42,034 nucleotides of DNA from Casp-Chloro-G3 sp002816715. Its GTDB lineage: Bacteria; Chloroflexota; Dehalococcoidia; Lucifugimonadales; UBA3495. Below, one piece after another: positions 16,516 through 25,184 of the stretch. A model generated the notes under the pieces. That model did no database searches. It saw nothing but the letters and a program-made list of their open reading frames with translations, and was not told the origin of the DNA. A program made the position numbers and the translations under genes. Location: the NCBI GenBank assembly GCA_027623815.1, contig JAQBUV010000013.1, positions 1 through 42,034 on the forward strand. Reading direction: 5' to 3'. Position 1 is the stretch's first letter; every line of letters starts with the position of its first letter.

Positions 16516-16776
16516 TTGCCCACTGTTTATGAACGTGTAAAGGACATCGTTGTCGATAAATTGGGAGTGGAAGAAGGAGATATTAGCGAAGGGTCATCCT
16601 TCGTTGATGACCTGGGAGCCGACTCTCTGGACCTGGTGGAGTTGATCATGGCCTTTGAGGAGGCGTTCTCCACCGACGACCAGCCGGTGGAAATTTCCGA
16701 CGACGATGCTGGAAACATTAACACTATCAAAGATGCCGTCGATTACCTGAAAGGTAAGGGCGCTTCGGACGCCTAG
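16516..16776 (+). CDS. acpP: Acyl carrier protein
   Basis: The 86-residue acidic protein is ACP, which carries growing acyl chains on phosphopantetheine. The attachment site is Ser37 in DLGADSLDLVELIM. It starts at TTG (16516), with GAAGGGAG in the end of nusB as the ribosome site. The C-terminal stretch EISDDDAGNINTIKDAVDYL is typical. It is a little longer than E. coli ACP. It ends the DUF177-rpmF-fabD-nusB-acpP cluster; a 209-bp gap follows. Confidence 0.97.
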   Translation: MPTVYERVKDIVVDKLGVEEGDISEGSSFVDDLGADSLDLVELIMAFEEAFSTDDQPVEISDDDAGNINTIKDAVDYLKGKGASDA

Positions 16777-16985
16777 TAGAGGCTTTCGGTAGCAGCCAAC
16801 TTCGCGGCTTCCCGGATAAAAGGCACGCCAGGCAGGTAATTGAGAAACTTTCGGCGTCTGAATTTATTCAGATCGGCCATGCAACTGTAGATCGCAGGTT
16901 CCCTTAGTTGACGGACAGTTCCCACTGACGTAGTCTGTTGTGAAACTGGCCAATGAGCGGGTATCTCAACGGTGGGAGGGCGTGA

Positions 16986-19304
16986 ATGGATAGCCTGGGA
17001 GAAATCGCTCAGTTAATTCAAGTATGTACTGACTGCCCGCTCCACGAAGGACGTACCAACAGTGTCCCGGGGGAGGGAGCGTCCGACGCCGAGATTCTGT
17101 TCATCGGCGAAGGGCCGGGCTATCAGGAAGACCGGCAAGGGAGACCCTTTGTTGGCCCGGCCGGGCATTTTTTGGAAGAATTACTGAAGTCGATCGGACT
17201 CACCCGCCAGCAAGTATTTATCGCCAACATGGTCAAGTGCCGTCCTCCGCAGAATCGAGACCCGGCTCCCGCTGAAATGGAGGCCTGCAGCAAGTACTTG
17301 GACCGGCAAATAGAACTCATCGACCCGAACCTGATCGTGACCCTGGGACGCTTCTCCCTGGCCAGGTTTTTCCCTGGCGAGACCATCAGCCGCGCCAGAG
17401 GCCGATTGCGGCAGCAGAACGGGCGATACGTCTATCCGATTATGCACCCGGCAGCGGCGCTGCACCGGCAAGAATTTCGGGCCACCATCACCGAAGACTT
17501 CAAGGCCATACCGGCTATTTTGGAAAAGGTGAGACAGGCCCCGGCCCTGGTTACCGAGGCTGTGCCGGAGGAAATGCCACCCCCAGAACAGCTAGCTCTT
17601 TTTGAGGAATTATTCTTGACATTGAATCCTACTTCTAATTCAACTGCTAATCCTACTCTGCGCGTAATACCCCTGGGCGGTCTGGGGGAAATCGGTAAAA
17701 ACATGATGGCCCTGGAGTGCGGCAACGATATCATAGTCGTTGACTGCGGGGTCCAGTTTCCCACTGAGGACTTGCTGGGAGTAGACCTCATCATCCCGGA
17801 CATCTCTTACCTGGTGGAAAACGTTGATCGAGTGCGGGCCATCCTGATCACCCACGGGCACGAAGACCACATCGGCGCATTGCCCTTCGTTTTGCCGCAA
17901 CTCAATGTGCCGGTCTACGCCCCTAGATTGGCGCATGGCTTAATTTCGGTCAAGCTCAAGGAGCGAGCCGCTTCTCGAGGCGCCACCGCCGAAGCGATTG
18001 AACCCAACCAGACCTACCAGTTTGGCGAAAACTTTAAAGCTACTTGGTTCCGCGTCTGCCATAGCATCCCCGACGCTATGGGCATTGCTATCGAGACTCC
18101 GTTGGGCACGGTAATCCACACTGGCGACTTCAAGATAGACCACACCCCAGTGGATGGACACACCATTGACCTGGCGGCATTGGCCGAGAGGGGATCTAAG
18201 GGCGTGCTGCTTCTTTGCTCCGACTCTACCTATGCTGAGCTGGCCGGTTTCACTCCGTCAGAGCAGATCATGAGCGAAGCGCTGAATCGGGCCATCGGTG
18301 ACGCCGAGGGCCGGGTGATTGTGGCGACCTTCGCGTCGCTGATCTCCCGCATACAGCAGGTGATCCATGCGGCCCACCTGCATAATCGCAAGGTGGGTAT
18401 CGTGGGCCGCAGCATGGTGGACAATGTCAACATGGCCGCCGAAATGGGGTACCTGGATATTCCTGAAGGCACCCTGATTTCGCTCAACCAGGCCCGCAAC
18501 CTTCCCCCGGAACAGGTGGTGCTGATGAGCACCGGCAGCCAGGGTGAGCCTACTTCTGCGCTGGTTCGCATTGCCAACCAGGAACATCGGGATGTGCGCG
18601 CTCTCCCCGGCGACACTGTAATAATATCGGCCACGCCCATTCCAGGCAACGAGTTACTGGTCAGCCGTACCATCGACAAATTGTTGCGTCAGGGTGCCAA
18701 GGTGCTGCACGACCGGGTGGCGCTGGTGCACGTCCACGGGCACGCCAGCCAGGAAGAGCTGAAAATCATGCTCAGCCTGGTGCGCCCCAAGTATTTTGTG
18801 CCGGTGCATGGCGAATACCGTCACCTGATGGCCCACGCCAAGCTGGCCTGGGATATGGGTGTCGCTGAGTCGGGAATATTCGTTCTGGTGGATGGCGACG
18901 TTCTGGAACTCTCCGAGAAGGGCGGCCAAGTGGTGGACACGGTATCCGCCGGGCCGATCTACATCGACGGTCTGACCACCCATGATACCTCCAGCGAGGT
19001 GCTTCGTGACCGCCGCGCTCTGTCCCGGGATGGCGTCGTCACGGTGGTATTGTCAATCGACAGTGCAACCGGTTTGCTCACCAGCAGCCCCAAGATTGTC
19101 GCCAGCGGCTTTATGGAGCAGGCCCAGGTTATACCGATTTTTGATGCCCTCGGTGTTGAGATCGAAAGGGTAATATCCGAGAAACCGGAGATGCTTGACG
19201 ACCCGGAATCAGTCAAGTCGCAGGTCAGGGAGCTCACCCGTAAATTCCTCTACAATGAGACCCACCGCCGCCCCATGGTGATTACGGTAGTCCTGGAAAT
19301 TTAG
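16986..19304 (+). CDS. Uracil-DNA glycosylase (family 4) - ribonuclease J fusion
   Basis: A single 772-codon frame encodes two complete enzymes. Residues 1-185 are a family 4 uracil-DNA glycosylase: GEGPG (41-45), HPAAAL with His154, and cysteines 14, 17, 85 and 101 for a 4Fe-4S cluster. Residues about 224-772 are full-length RNase J, with PLGGLGEIGKN, the metallo-beta-lactamase motif THGHEDHIGALP (His290, His292, Asp294, His295), SRTID and VHVHGHASQEE. The linker (about 186-223) is low complexity, rich in Pro, Asn, Thr and Ser. The start ATG at 16986 has GGGAGGG upstream. An internal TTG at 17616 has GAGGA 7 nt upstream and could yield RNase J alone. No frameshift is needed for the fusion. 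It would couple uracil removal from DNA with 5'-3' RNA decay, though internal initiation or processing could separate the two. Confidence 0.9.
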   Translation: MDSLGEIAQLIQVCTDCPLHEGRTNSVPGEGASDAEILFIGEGPGYQEDRQGRPFVGPAGHFLEELLKSIGLTRQQVFIANMVKCRPPQNRDPAPAEMEACSKYLDRQIELIDPNLIVTLGRFSLARFFPGETISRARGRLRQQNGRYVYPIMHPAAALHRQEFRATITEDFKAIPAILEKVRQAPALVTEAVPEEMPPPEQLALFEELFLTLNPTSNSTANPTLRVIPLGGLGEIGKNMMALECGNDIIVVDCGVQFPTEDLLGVDLIIPDISYLVENVDRVRAILITHGHEDHIGALPFVLPQLNVPVYAPRLAHGLISVKLKERAASRGATAEAIEPNQTYQFGENFKATWFRVCHSIPDAMGIAIETPLGTVIHTGDFKIDHTPVDGHTIDLAALAERGSKGVLLLCSDSTYAELAGFTPSEQIMSEALNRAIGDAEGRVIVATFASLISRIQQVIHAAHLHNRKVGIVGRSMVDNVNMAAEMGYLDIPEGTLISLNQARNLPPEQVVLMSTGSQGEPTSALVRIANQEHRDVRALPGDTVIISATPIPGNELLVSRTIDKLLRQGAKVLHDRVALVHVHGHASQEELKIMLSLVRPKYFVPVHGEYRHLMAHAKLAWDMGVAESGIFVLVDGDVLELSEKGGQVVDTVSAGPIYIDGLTTHDTSSEVLRDRRALSRDGVVTVVLSIDSATGLLTSSPKIVASGFMEQAQVIPIFDALGVEIERVISEKPEMLDDPESVKSQVRELTRKFLYNETHRRPMVITVVLEI

Positions 19305-19364
19305 CGCGGAAATTTAGTACGGTGTCAGCCCTGGATTGACAATTGTCAAAGTGGGCTGGCTAGA

Positions 19365-19446
19365 CCCCTTCTCCCTTGATTGGAGAAGGCTGGGATGAGG
19401 GTGATACCCCTCTCCTTATTCCTCTCCCACAAGGGGAGAGGATGCC
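19365..19446 (-). repeat. Dispersed imperfect palindromic element A, copy 2
   Basis: This is the reverse-complement counterpart of 2066-2147, sharing for example GGGATGAGGGTGATACCCCT on the plus strand here. It fills much of the 318-bp gap (19305-19622) between the fusion gene and ftsK. The remainder holds the possible -10 box at 19542 and nothing else identifiable. Confidence 0.75.
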
Positions 19447-19541
19447 ACCAATCAAAAGACAATTGACGCGGCATAAGCCATCCCCGGCAAAGACCTCATT
19501 AGCTGCTGCTATCTGATAACTCTTCTGTAATACTCCCCAGG

Positions 19542-19547
19542 TATAAT
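19542..19547 (+). promoter_or_regulatory. Possible -10 box for ftsK
   Basis: A perfect TATAAT stands 75 bp before the ftsK start codon. No convincing -35 hexamer is seen at 16-19 bp upstream, so the call is weak. Confidence 0.35.
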
Positions 19548-19622
19548 GTACTAAAGTGGTTGTGCTTCCAATGAAGCTCTGCAATTCTAAGGCTTTACAT
19601 AACCTGGTTGTACGGAGGGGCT

Positions 19623-21887
19623 ATGGCAAAATCCTCCAAACAGATTCGTCGTTCCGCCGCTCCGGATAAGACCGTCCGCAGTATCAAGCTAGGCGCGACC
19701 TTCGATGTCGCCGCCTTGATCGTCGCGGTCTTGGCTGGTGCGCTGGTGTTGGGCCTGTCGGCAGAGGCCAGATTGTGGATGTTGACCACCCTGGCCTTTG
19801 GCTGGATACCCGTTGGTATCTGGGCGATTGGCGCCATAGTTATGCTGCGATACTGGCCCAAGCTGGTGTTCCGGTACTGGCGTTGGTGGCTGGGTTCGGC
19901 TGGACTGATTGCTATCAGCGTTGGCATACTTTCTTTCTTCATCATCGATCTGCCTTTACCCGGTCTAGGGACGCTGTATGACGCCAGGCTGGGCGGACTG
20001 TGGGGCAGTGCTTTGGCTGGGTATCCTTTGCCCCTAGGCGTGCTCAAGCTGGCGGCCATTGCCATCGTGACACCTTTGCTCATGTACCCCAAGTGGATCG
20101 GCGCGCATTACTTCAGAGGGATGCGTGTGTCTGGGATTTACCTGTGGCTGGGAATCCGCCGAACCGGCATAGGTATCTACCGGGCGGTACGGTATCTGGC
20201 CTTCCGGATTGGCCTCCTGCTCAACAGCCGCCAGCGACGCCGCTGGATGCGGCAGTTGGGCCGGGCGTTGAATCAAGCATTATCGGCCAGGCCCGGCAGG
20301 TCGGTTGCTCAGCCTAACGGAGCGACTCTGGCAATGGCTCCTGGCGTAGTTACCGTACCTGTCGACTCCCCCCCGTGGGATGAGCCTTCGGACCTGGACG
20401 GTGCTGATTGGGAGGTTGCCGACCCCTTTGCTTCCCCGGCAAGCGCCAAGGAAACCATGCCGGTGATGCCTCCGATCAAGTCTCAGTGGAAGCTACCGTC
20501 CACCAGCTTGCTGACGGCTCCAGAACCCTACTCAGTGCCGCAGAGTCCGCTGCAGCATATGGCCCGGCACATTGAAACCACCCTGGCCGACCACGGCGTA
20601 ACGGTCGAAGTCAAAGACATCAAGGCTGGCCCGCGCATAGTGCGATTTGGGCTGGTGCCCGGGTGGGTGCAGAAGCGGGCAGCATACAGCAAGAAAGATG
20701 GTTCCACTGCTGAATCAGAGCGCAGCCGCGTCAAAGTTCAGAGTATTATCACCCGCGAAAAAGACCTGGCCCTGGCCTTGAAGACACCCTACCTTCGCAT
20801 TGAGGCGCCGGTTCCGGGCGAAGCGTTGGTCGGGTTGGAAGTGCCCAACCCATCGCCGGGAAAAGTGCCGCTACGAAAGGTAATGGATATCCAATCATTT
20901 GTCGCCCTGACCGCCAAAGGTGGCTTGCCCATCGCATTGGGCGAAGATACCGGTGGCAGCGCCGTGGTTATGGACCTGGCGGCGCTGCCCCATGTGCTAA
21001 TTGCGGGCGCGACCGGCAGCGGCAAGAGCGTATGCATCAACTCCATAGTCGCCTCTCTGCTGTTCACCAAGCCGCCCGACCAACTGCGCATGCTCATGAT
21101 TGACCCCAAGCGGGTGGAGTTGACTCCTTTCAACGGCATCCCGCACCTGATCGCTCCGGTGATCGTGGATGTCGAGGAAGTTAACCCGGCCCTGCGGGCC
21201 TTGATGCGAGAGATGTTCCGGCGGTACAAGCTAATGGAAGAGATAGGCACTCGCAATATCGCCGGGTACAATGCCAAGGCTGAAGAACGGATGCCCTATC
21301 TGGTGCTGGTAGTTGACGAGCTGGCCGACCTGATGATGGTCGGTGGGTTCGAGATTGAGCAGAATCTAGTCAGACTGGCCCAACTGGGGCGAGCCACCGG
21401 TATTCATCTGGTGCTGGCGACCCAACGCCCGTCGGTGAACGTGGTCACCGGACTGCTCAAGGCCAACATACCGGCCCGGGTAGCCTTCGCGGTGGCTTCC
21501 CAGGTGGACTCGCGGGTGATTCTGGACACGGTGGGAGCGGAGAAGCTGTTGGGCAAGGGCGATATGCTGTTGCTGAATAACGACTCTCCCAAGCCTCGGC
21601 GGGTGCAGGGCACGCTGGTCTTGGATGAGGAAGTGGACAAAGTGGTCGAGTTCTGGCTGAACCAGCAAGGGCCGCCTTTGCCGGTGATCTCCATTGAGGA
21701 TTATGAAGATGAAGCGGCGGCCAGTGACGAAGTTGATACGCAGATGGTGGAGCGGGCTAGAGATTTGGCTCTGCGGAACCCGAATTTGTCATCATCGTTT
21801 CTGGAGCGTCGGCTCAAGATTGGCCGACTGAAGGCCGAGCAGATTATTGAACTGCTGGAAGAGGAGGGGCTGGTAATCCCACGCTAA
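19623..21887 (+). CDS. ftsK: DNA translocase FtsK/SpoIIIE
   Basis: The 754-residue protein moves DNA through the division septum. The N-terminal about 180 residues contain several hydrophobic membrane helices. A Pro/Ala-rich linker follows (about 225-300). Then come the FtsK alpha/beta motor domains with Walker A GATGSGKSVC, LRMLMIDPKRVELTPFNGI, Walker B LVLVVDELADLMM and LATQRPSVNVVTG. The C terminus has a winged-helix gamma domain (ERRLKIGRLKAEQIIELLEE) for orienting-sequence recognition. The start is ATG at 19623 because GGAGGGG directly precedes it; an earlier TTG at 19608 lacks a site. The linker is short, as in SpoIIIE. Confidence 0.96.
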   Translation: MAKSSKQIRRSAAPDKTVRSIKLGATFDVAALIVAVLAGALVLGLSAEARLWMLTTLAFGWIPVGIWAIGAIVMLRYWPKLVFRYWRWWLGSAGLIAISVGILSFFIIDLPLPGLGTLYDARLGGLWGSALAGYPLPLGVLKLAAIAIVTPLLMYPKWIGAHYFRGMRVSGIYLWLGIRRTGIGIYRAVRYLAFRIGLLLNSRQRRRWMRQLGRALNQALSARPGRSVAQPNGATLAMAPGVVTVPVDSPPWDEPSDLDGADWEVADPFASPASAKETMPVMPPIKSQWKLPSTSLLTAPEPYSVPQSPLQHMARHIETTLADHGVTVEVKDIKAGPRIVRFGLVPGWVQKRAAYSKKDGSTAESERSRVKVQSIITREKDLALALKTPYLRIEAPVPGEALVGLEVPNPSPGKVPLRKVMDIQSFVALTAKGGLPIALGEDTGGSAVVMDLAALPHVLIAGATGSGKSVCINSIVASLLFTKPPDQLRMLMIDPKRVELTPFNGIPHLIAPVIVDVEEVNPALRALMREMFRRYKLMEEIGTRNIAGYNAKAEERMPYLVLVVDELADLMMVGGFEIEQNLVRLAQLGRATGIHLVLATQRPSVNVVTGLLKANIPARVAFAVASQVDSRVILDTVGAEKLLGKGDMLLLNNDSPKPRRVQGTLVLDEEVDKVVEFWLNQQGPPLPVISIEDYEDEAAASDEVDTQMVERARDLALRNPNLSSSFLERRLKIGRLKAEQIIELLEEEGLVIPR

Positions 21888-21934
21888 CCTTTCCCTCTGG
21901 TCGGACGGTGCATCATAATCCACCAAATGAAGTA

Positions 21935-22000
21935 GTTCGACAAACTCAGCATAAGCGACCTGCAACTTGGAACCCGCTTATCCTGAGCCTGTCGAAGGAT
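21935..22000 (+). repeat. Dispersed element C, copy 3
   Basis: The segment begins GTTCGACAAACTCAGC and ends with TATCCTGAGCCTGTCGAAGG, forming an imperfect palindrome related to 3438-3527. It occupies the gap between ftsK and the PHP gene. Confidence 0.65.
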
Positions 22001-22120
22001 GCACCCTTGAAGTCACACAAAACGTTCAACGTGTCCCGAGATGGTTTTCCCTGACTTCCACAATTTTGTTATCATGCCTCAATACTACCCAGCAACGTCG
22101 GCAGCCAAAGGCAACTTTCT

Positions 22121-22765
22121 TTGTTGATTGATCTCCACACTCACAGCTACCCCAAGTCTGACGACAGCTTTATCAGTGTGGACGAGTTAATTGAGGAGGC
22201 CAAAAGACTAGGCTTGGATGGGGTCTGCCTGACCGAACACGATGCCTTCTGGTCTGCGGAAGAAACCCACACTCTAAGTCAGCGGCACGATTTTCTGGTT
22301 CTACCTGGTGTTGAACTGAACACCGACTCAGGACATGTGGTAGTCTTTGGCCTGGATCGCTATGTTTTTGGGATGCACAAGCCAGCATTTCTGCGCAAGT
22401 TGGTTGACCAGCATGCTGGCGTGATGATCGCCGCTCATCCCTACCGGAGGCGATTTCTGGAAGAACCGGCCCAGAACGTTGAGTCTCGTCGGGAAATGTT
22501 GGAACAGGCCGTCGCCGATGAATTTTTTGGATACTGCGATGCCATCGAAGAAATTAATGGCCGGGGCTCGGCTCAGGAAAATAAATTCTCGCTGGATTTG
22601 CGCGACCGGCTGGGGATGAGGTCTACCGGCGGCAGCGACGCCCACCGAATCGGGCAACTTGGCACCGCCGCCACACGATTCCAGAAAAAAATCACCGGAC
22701 TGCCCGACTTGATTCAAGAAATTAGACCGGGCAGATTCTGTGCAGTAGATTTGAGGTATGCTTGA
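22121..22765 (+). CDS. PHP-domain metal-dependent phosphoesterase
   Basis: The 214-residue protein contains all four PHP motifs: LIDLHTHS at the N terminus, DGVCLTEHDAFW, the AAHPYRRRF segment, and GGSDAHRIGQLG near the C terminus, with the histidines and aspartates that bind a trinuclear metal centre. The family includes phosphatases acting on nucleotides (such as pAp), histidinol phosphate and DNA ends. The start is TTG at 22121 or the adjacent TTG at 22124; no ATG fits. Flanking gaps indicate a single-gene transcript. The substrate is not identifiable. Confidence 0.87.
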   Translation: MLIDLHTHSYPKSDDSFISVDELIEEAKRLGLDGVCLTEHDAFWSAEETHTLSQRHDFLVLPGVELNTDSGHVVVFGLDRYVFGMHKPAFLRKLVDQHAGVMIAAHPYRRRFLEEPAQNVESRREMLEQAVADEFFGYCDAIEEINGRGSAQENKFSLDLRDRLGMRSTGGSDAHRIGQLGTAATRFQKKITGLPDLIQEIRPGRFCAVDLRYA

Positions 22766-22810
22766 ATATGTGGCCTGTCTAATTGTTGGATAATCAGCAT
22801 CCAGAGACAG

Positions 22811-22836
22811 TTGGTAAATCTTCTTGGTAAATCTTC
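22811..22836. repeat. Tandem repeat, 2 x 13 bp
   Basis: TTGGTAAATCTTC occurs twice without a gap, 50 bp before the start of the ABC ATPase gene. It may be replication slippage or a pair of binding sites. Confidence 0.85.
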
Positions 22837-22887
22837 GTAGATAATTAAGGCGTAAGCAATTAAAGAAATCCGGGCGGGAGGCCCTAG

Positions 22888-23865
22888 ATGGCGGAAGTTC
22901 TGAAAGTTGAAGACCTGCATGTGCACCTCGACACCACAGTGGGCCTGGTTAAAGCCCTGAACGGGGTCAGCTTTGTGCAGGAAGAAGAGCAGGTCTATTG
23001 CCTGGTGGGGGAAAGCGGGGCTGGCAAAAGCACTCTGGCCCTGGCGATCATGGGCCTGCTGCCACCCTCAGCCACAGTGCCCGCCGGTCGCATTCTCTTT
23101 CAGGGCGTGGATTTGCTGCGGGCCAGCGCGTCTCATTTGCGGAGCATACGGGGCAAAGAAATCTCTCTGGTTTTTCAAGACGCTCAAGCGGCGTTGAATC
23201 CGGTGCAGACCGTTGGCCAACAGTTGGTGGAAGTGATTCTGGCTCACAGTGATGTTTCCGGGCGCGCTGCCGAGGGAATGGCCCAGGAAATCTTGCGCGA
23301 ACTGGGTCTCCCCGAGCCCAGTCGCATTATGGGTCAGTATCCCTTTAGCCTGAGCGGTGGCATGTGCCAGCGGGTGATGCTGGCGATTGCTCTGGTATTG
23401 CGGCCCAAGTTGCTAATCGCCGATGAAGCCACCTCCAGTCTGGATGTGACGCTCCAGGCCGAGATTTTACAGCGCTTGAAGACTCTCTGCAAAGACTTTG
23501 GCTCGGCAATTTTGTTGATTACTCACGACATGGGGATTGTGGCTCATATGGGCAACAAGGTCGGTGTAATGTACGCTGGTACGCTGGTAGAGTCGGCGCC
23601 GGTGATTCCTTTGTTCCATCGGGCCAGACACCCTTATACCTGGGCGCTGATCCAGGCCCTGCCCCGGCTGGACGACACTGCGCGCCGCTTGCAGCCTTTG
23701 CGCGGAGTACCGCCGGACATGGTAAATCTTCCGGAGCAATGTCCTTTTCTGCCCAGGTGTCAAAAAGCGGTCAATACCTGCCGGGTGGAACGCAGGCCCT
23801 TAATTGAAGAGATCGAAGCAGAGCATTACGTGGCCTGTTACAACCCCATGATTCCGGGGTCTTAG
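22888..23865 (+). CDS. Opp/Dpp-type ABC transporter ATP-binding protein (orphan)
   Basis: The 325-residue ATPase resembles OppD/DppD, which drive uptake of peptides, nickel or other solutes. It shows Walker A GESGAGKST (41-49), a Q-loop in SLVFQDAQAALNPVQT, the signature SLSGGMCQRVMLA, Walker B LLIADEATSSLDVT and LLITHDMG. The C-terminal oligopeptide region has PFLPRCQKAVNTC and a later cysteine, as in the OppD/F iron-sulfur-type tail. The usual DEPTT is replaced by DEATS. The start is ATG at 22888 with GGGAGG upstream. No permease, binding-protein or second ATPase gene adjoins it, so it must pair with a transporter encoded elsewhere. Its TAG overlaps the holA TAA on the other strand. Confidence 0.9.
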   Translation: MAEVLKVEDLHVHLDTTVGLVKALNGVSFVQEEEQVYCLVGESGAGKSTLALAIMGLLPPSATVPAGRILFQGVDLLRASASHLRSIRGKEISLVFQDAQAALNPVQTVGQQLVEVILAHSDVSGRAAEGMAQEILRELGLPEPSRIMGQYPFSLSGGMCQRVMLAIALVLRPKLLIADEATSSLDVTLQAEILQRLKTLCKDFGSAILLITHDMGIVAHMGNKVGVMYAGTLVESAPVIPLFHRARHPYTWALIQALPRLDDTARRLQPLRGVPPDMVNLPEQCPFLPRCQKAVNTCRVERRPLIEEIEAEHYVACYNPMIPGS

Positions 23866-24875
23866 CCATTTCTGGTGCCAATCAGGTCGGCCACCAGTAG
23901 CTCAAGGGCCAGATCAGGCTCCTGTCTGCCTCGCTTGATGGCCAGGTCGGCGTCCAACAATCTTTGATAACGTTGGCGTATCACCGGCCAGGAGTGCCGG
24001 CGGGCCTGATCCATGGTCTTGCGCAACGCGAACTGGGAGTTGATCCCCACCTTGCTTCCCAACTCGCCGCCGCCTACCCCCTGATCGGTCAGGTATTTGA
24101 CCAGGGAGAGCAGACGCAACTGTCGGCCTACCATTGAGATGATATAGGTGGCGTCGCGACCGTCATGCAGCAATTCCCGGAGCAGTCGGAACGCCGCCGC
24201 CGCGTTACCGTCAATGATGGCATCGACCGCGTTGAAGATGCTGGTTTCTCGTATTTGAGAGACCATGTCACGGACATCGTCCTCTTCAATGTTGCGGCCG
24301 GTGCAGTACAGGGACAGCTTCTCTAGCTCCCGATCCAGAGTCCATAAGTCACTGCCGACCAGGTCAGCCAGCGACCTGATCGCCGCCGGACTGATTCCTG
24401 CCCCTTTTTGCTGGGCGTTGTTTTTGATCCACAGGGACAGCATCTCCCGGGTCGGAGCGATCGCCGGGTGGGTTACACATACCGGTTTGAGCCGTTGCAG
24501 CAGTGGGTTGCTGGCGGAAATAGGGCCGTCGATGAATACCAGCCTGGTGGTATCGGGCATTTGCGGAATGGCCTGGGCCAGAGCATCCCAGTCGCCGACG
24601 TTCTTGCCTGACGATGCTGACCGGCCTCCCCGACTTCTCCCGGCACCGGAACGGCTCTCGAAGGTGCCCAACAGACCCTCTACGAGTATCAGGCGCAGCG
24701 GGTCCATGAAGGGGAGGGCGTTGCATACGCTGAGCAGTTCCGGCAGCTTGACCTGGCCACCCTGCAGACGGTGGTAATTGGAGTCCAGCAGAGTCTGTTC
24801 CCCAAGATCCGACTCCAACTCCTTGAGCTGTTGGGCCACCAGGAAGCTGTCTCCATAAATAACGTGGGTGGGCAA
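23862..24875 (-). CDS. holA: DNA polymerase III subunit delta
   Basis: The 337-residue protein fits the delta clamp-loader subunit, which opens the sliding clamp. It begins MPTHVIYGDSFLVAQQL, has PFMDPLRLILVEGLLG, and a long helical C-terminal part with EISIFNAVDA-like (here TSIFNAVDAIIDG), ISMVGRQLRLL and RRGRQEPDLALELLVADL segments. The N-terminal AAA-like part lacks a Walker motif, as is normal for delta. A Ser/Gly/Arg-rich insert lies at about residues 74-90. It is convergent with the ABC ATPase gene, with a 4-bp overlap. The start is ATG at 24875. Confidence 0.9.
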   Translation of the reverse strand: MPTHVIYGDSFLVAQQLKELESDLGEQTLLDSNYHRLQGGQVKLPELLSVCNALPFMDPLRLILVEGLLGTFESRSGAGRSRGGRSASSGKNVGDWDALAQAIPQMPDTTRLVFIDGPISASNPLLQRLKPVCVTHPAIAPTREMLSLWIKNNAQQKGAGISPAAIRSLADLVGSDLWTLDRELEKLSLYCTGRNIEEDDVRDMVSQIRETSIFNAVDAIIDGNAAAAFRLLRELLHDGRDATYIISMVGRQLRLLSLVKYLTDQGVGGGELGSKVGINSQFALRKTMDQARRHSWPVIRQRYQRLLDADLAIKRGRQEPDLALELLVADLIGTRNG

Positions 24876-25066
24876 GATGCGCTCCGGTGAGGGTTAACTG
24901 GGTTGCGTGGTGATCGCCGTTGCAGAGGTGCGCCCCGGCGCAGAATTGCGTTGCGATCTAACCCGTATTATACGTTGCCGTTGCCAAGCTGGAGCAAGGG
25001 TCTTTGGTCGTTTCGCGGAGTCTTTGAGGGTTTCGGAAAGCTACCCCAAAGCTTCAACTTGATTTA

Positions 25067-25155
25067 GTTGAGCCCTTCGGCAGGCTGAGGACGAGCGGAT
25101 CCCCCGCTCATGGTGAGCCCTTCGGCAAGCTCAGGACAGGCTTGTCGAACCATAA
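25067..25155 (-). repeat. Dispersed element C, copy 4
   Basis: On the minus strand it reads GGTTCGACAAGCCTGTCC, then GAGCTTGCCGAAGGGC and CTCGTCCTCAGCCTGCCG, matching 3438-3527 over nearly its full length. It lies in the 309-bp gap 24876-25184 between holA and the epimerase gene, which otherwise shows nothing. Confidence 0.75.
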
Positions 25156-25184
25156 AGCTGTAGCATTTGATTTTTGGAATAGTT

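Noticed and set aside
16986..19304. Two genes joined by a frameshift error
   Set aside because: Both halves and the linker lie in one frame with no stop or need for a shift; only a missing stop codon could undo the fusion.
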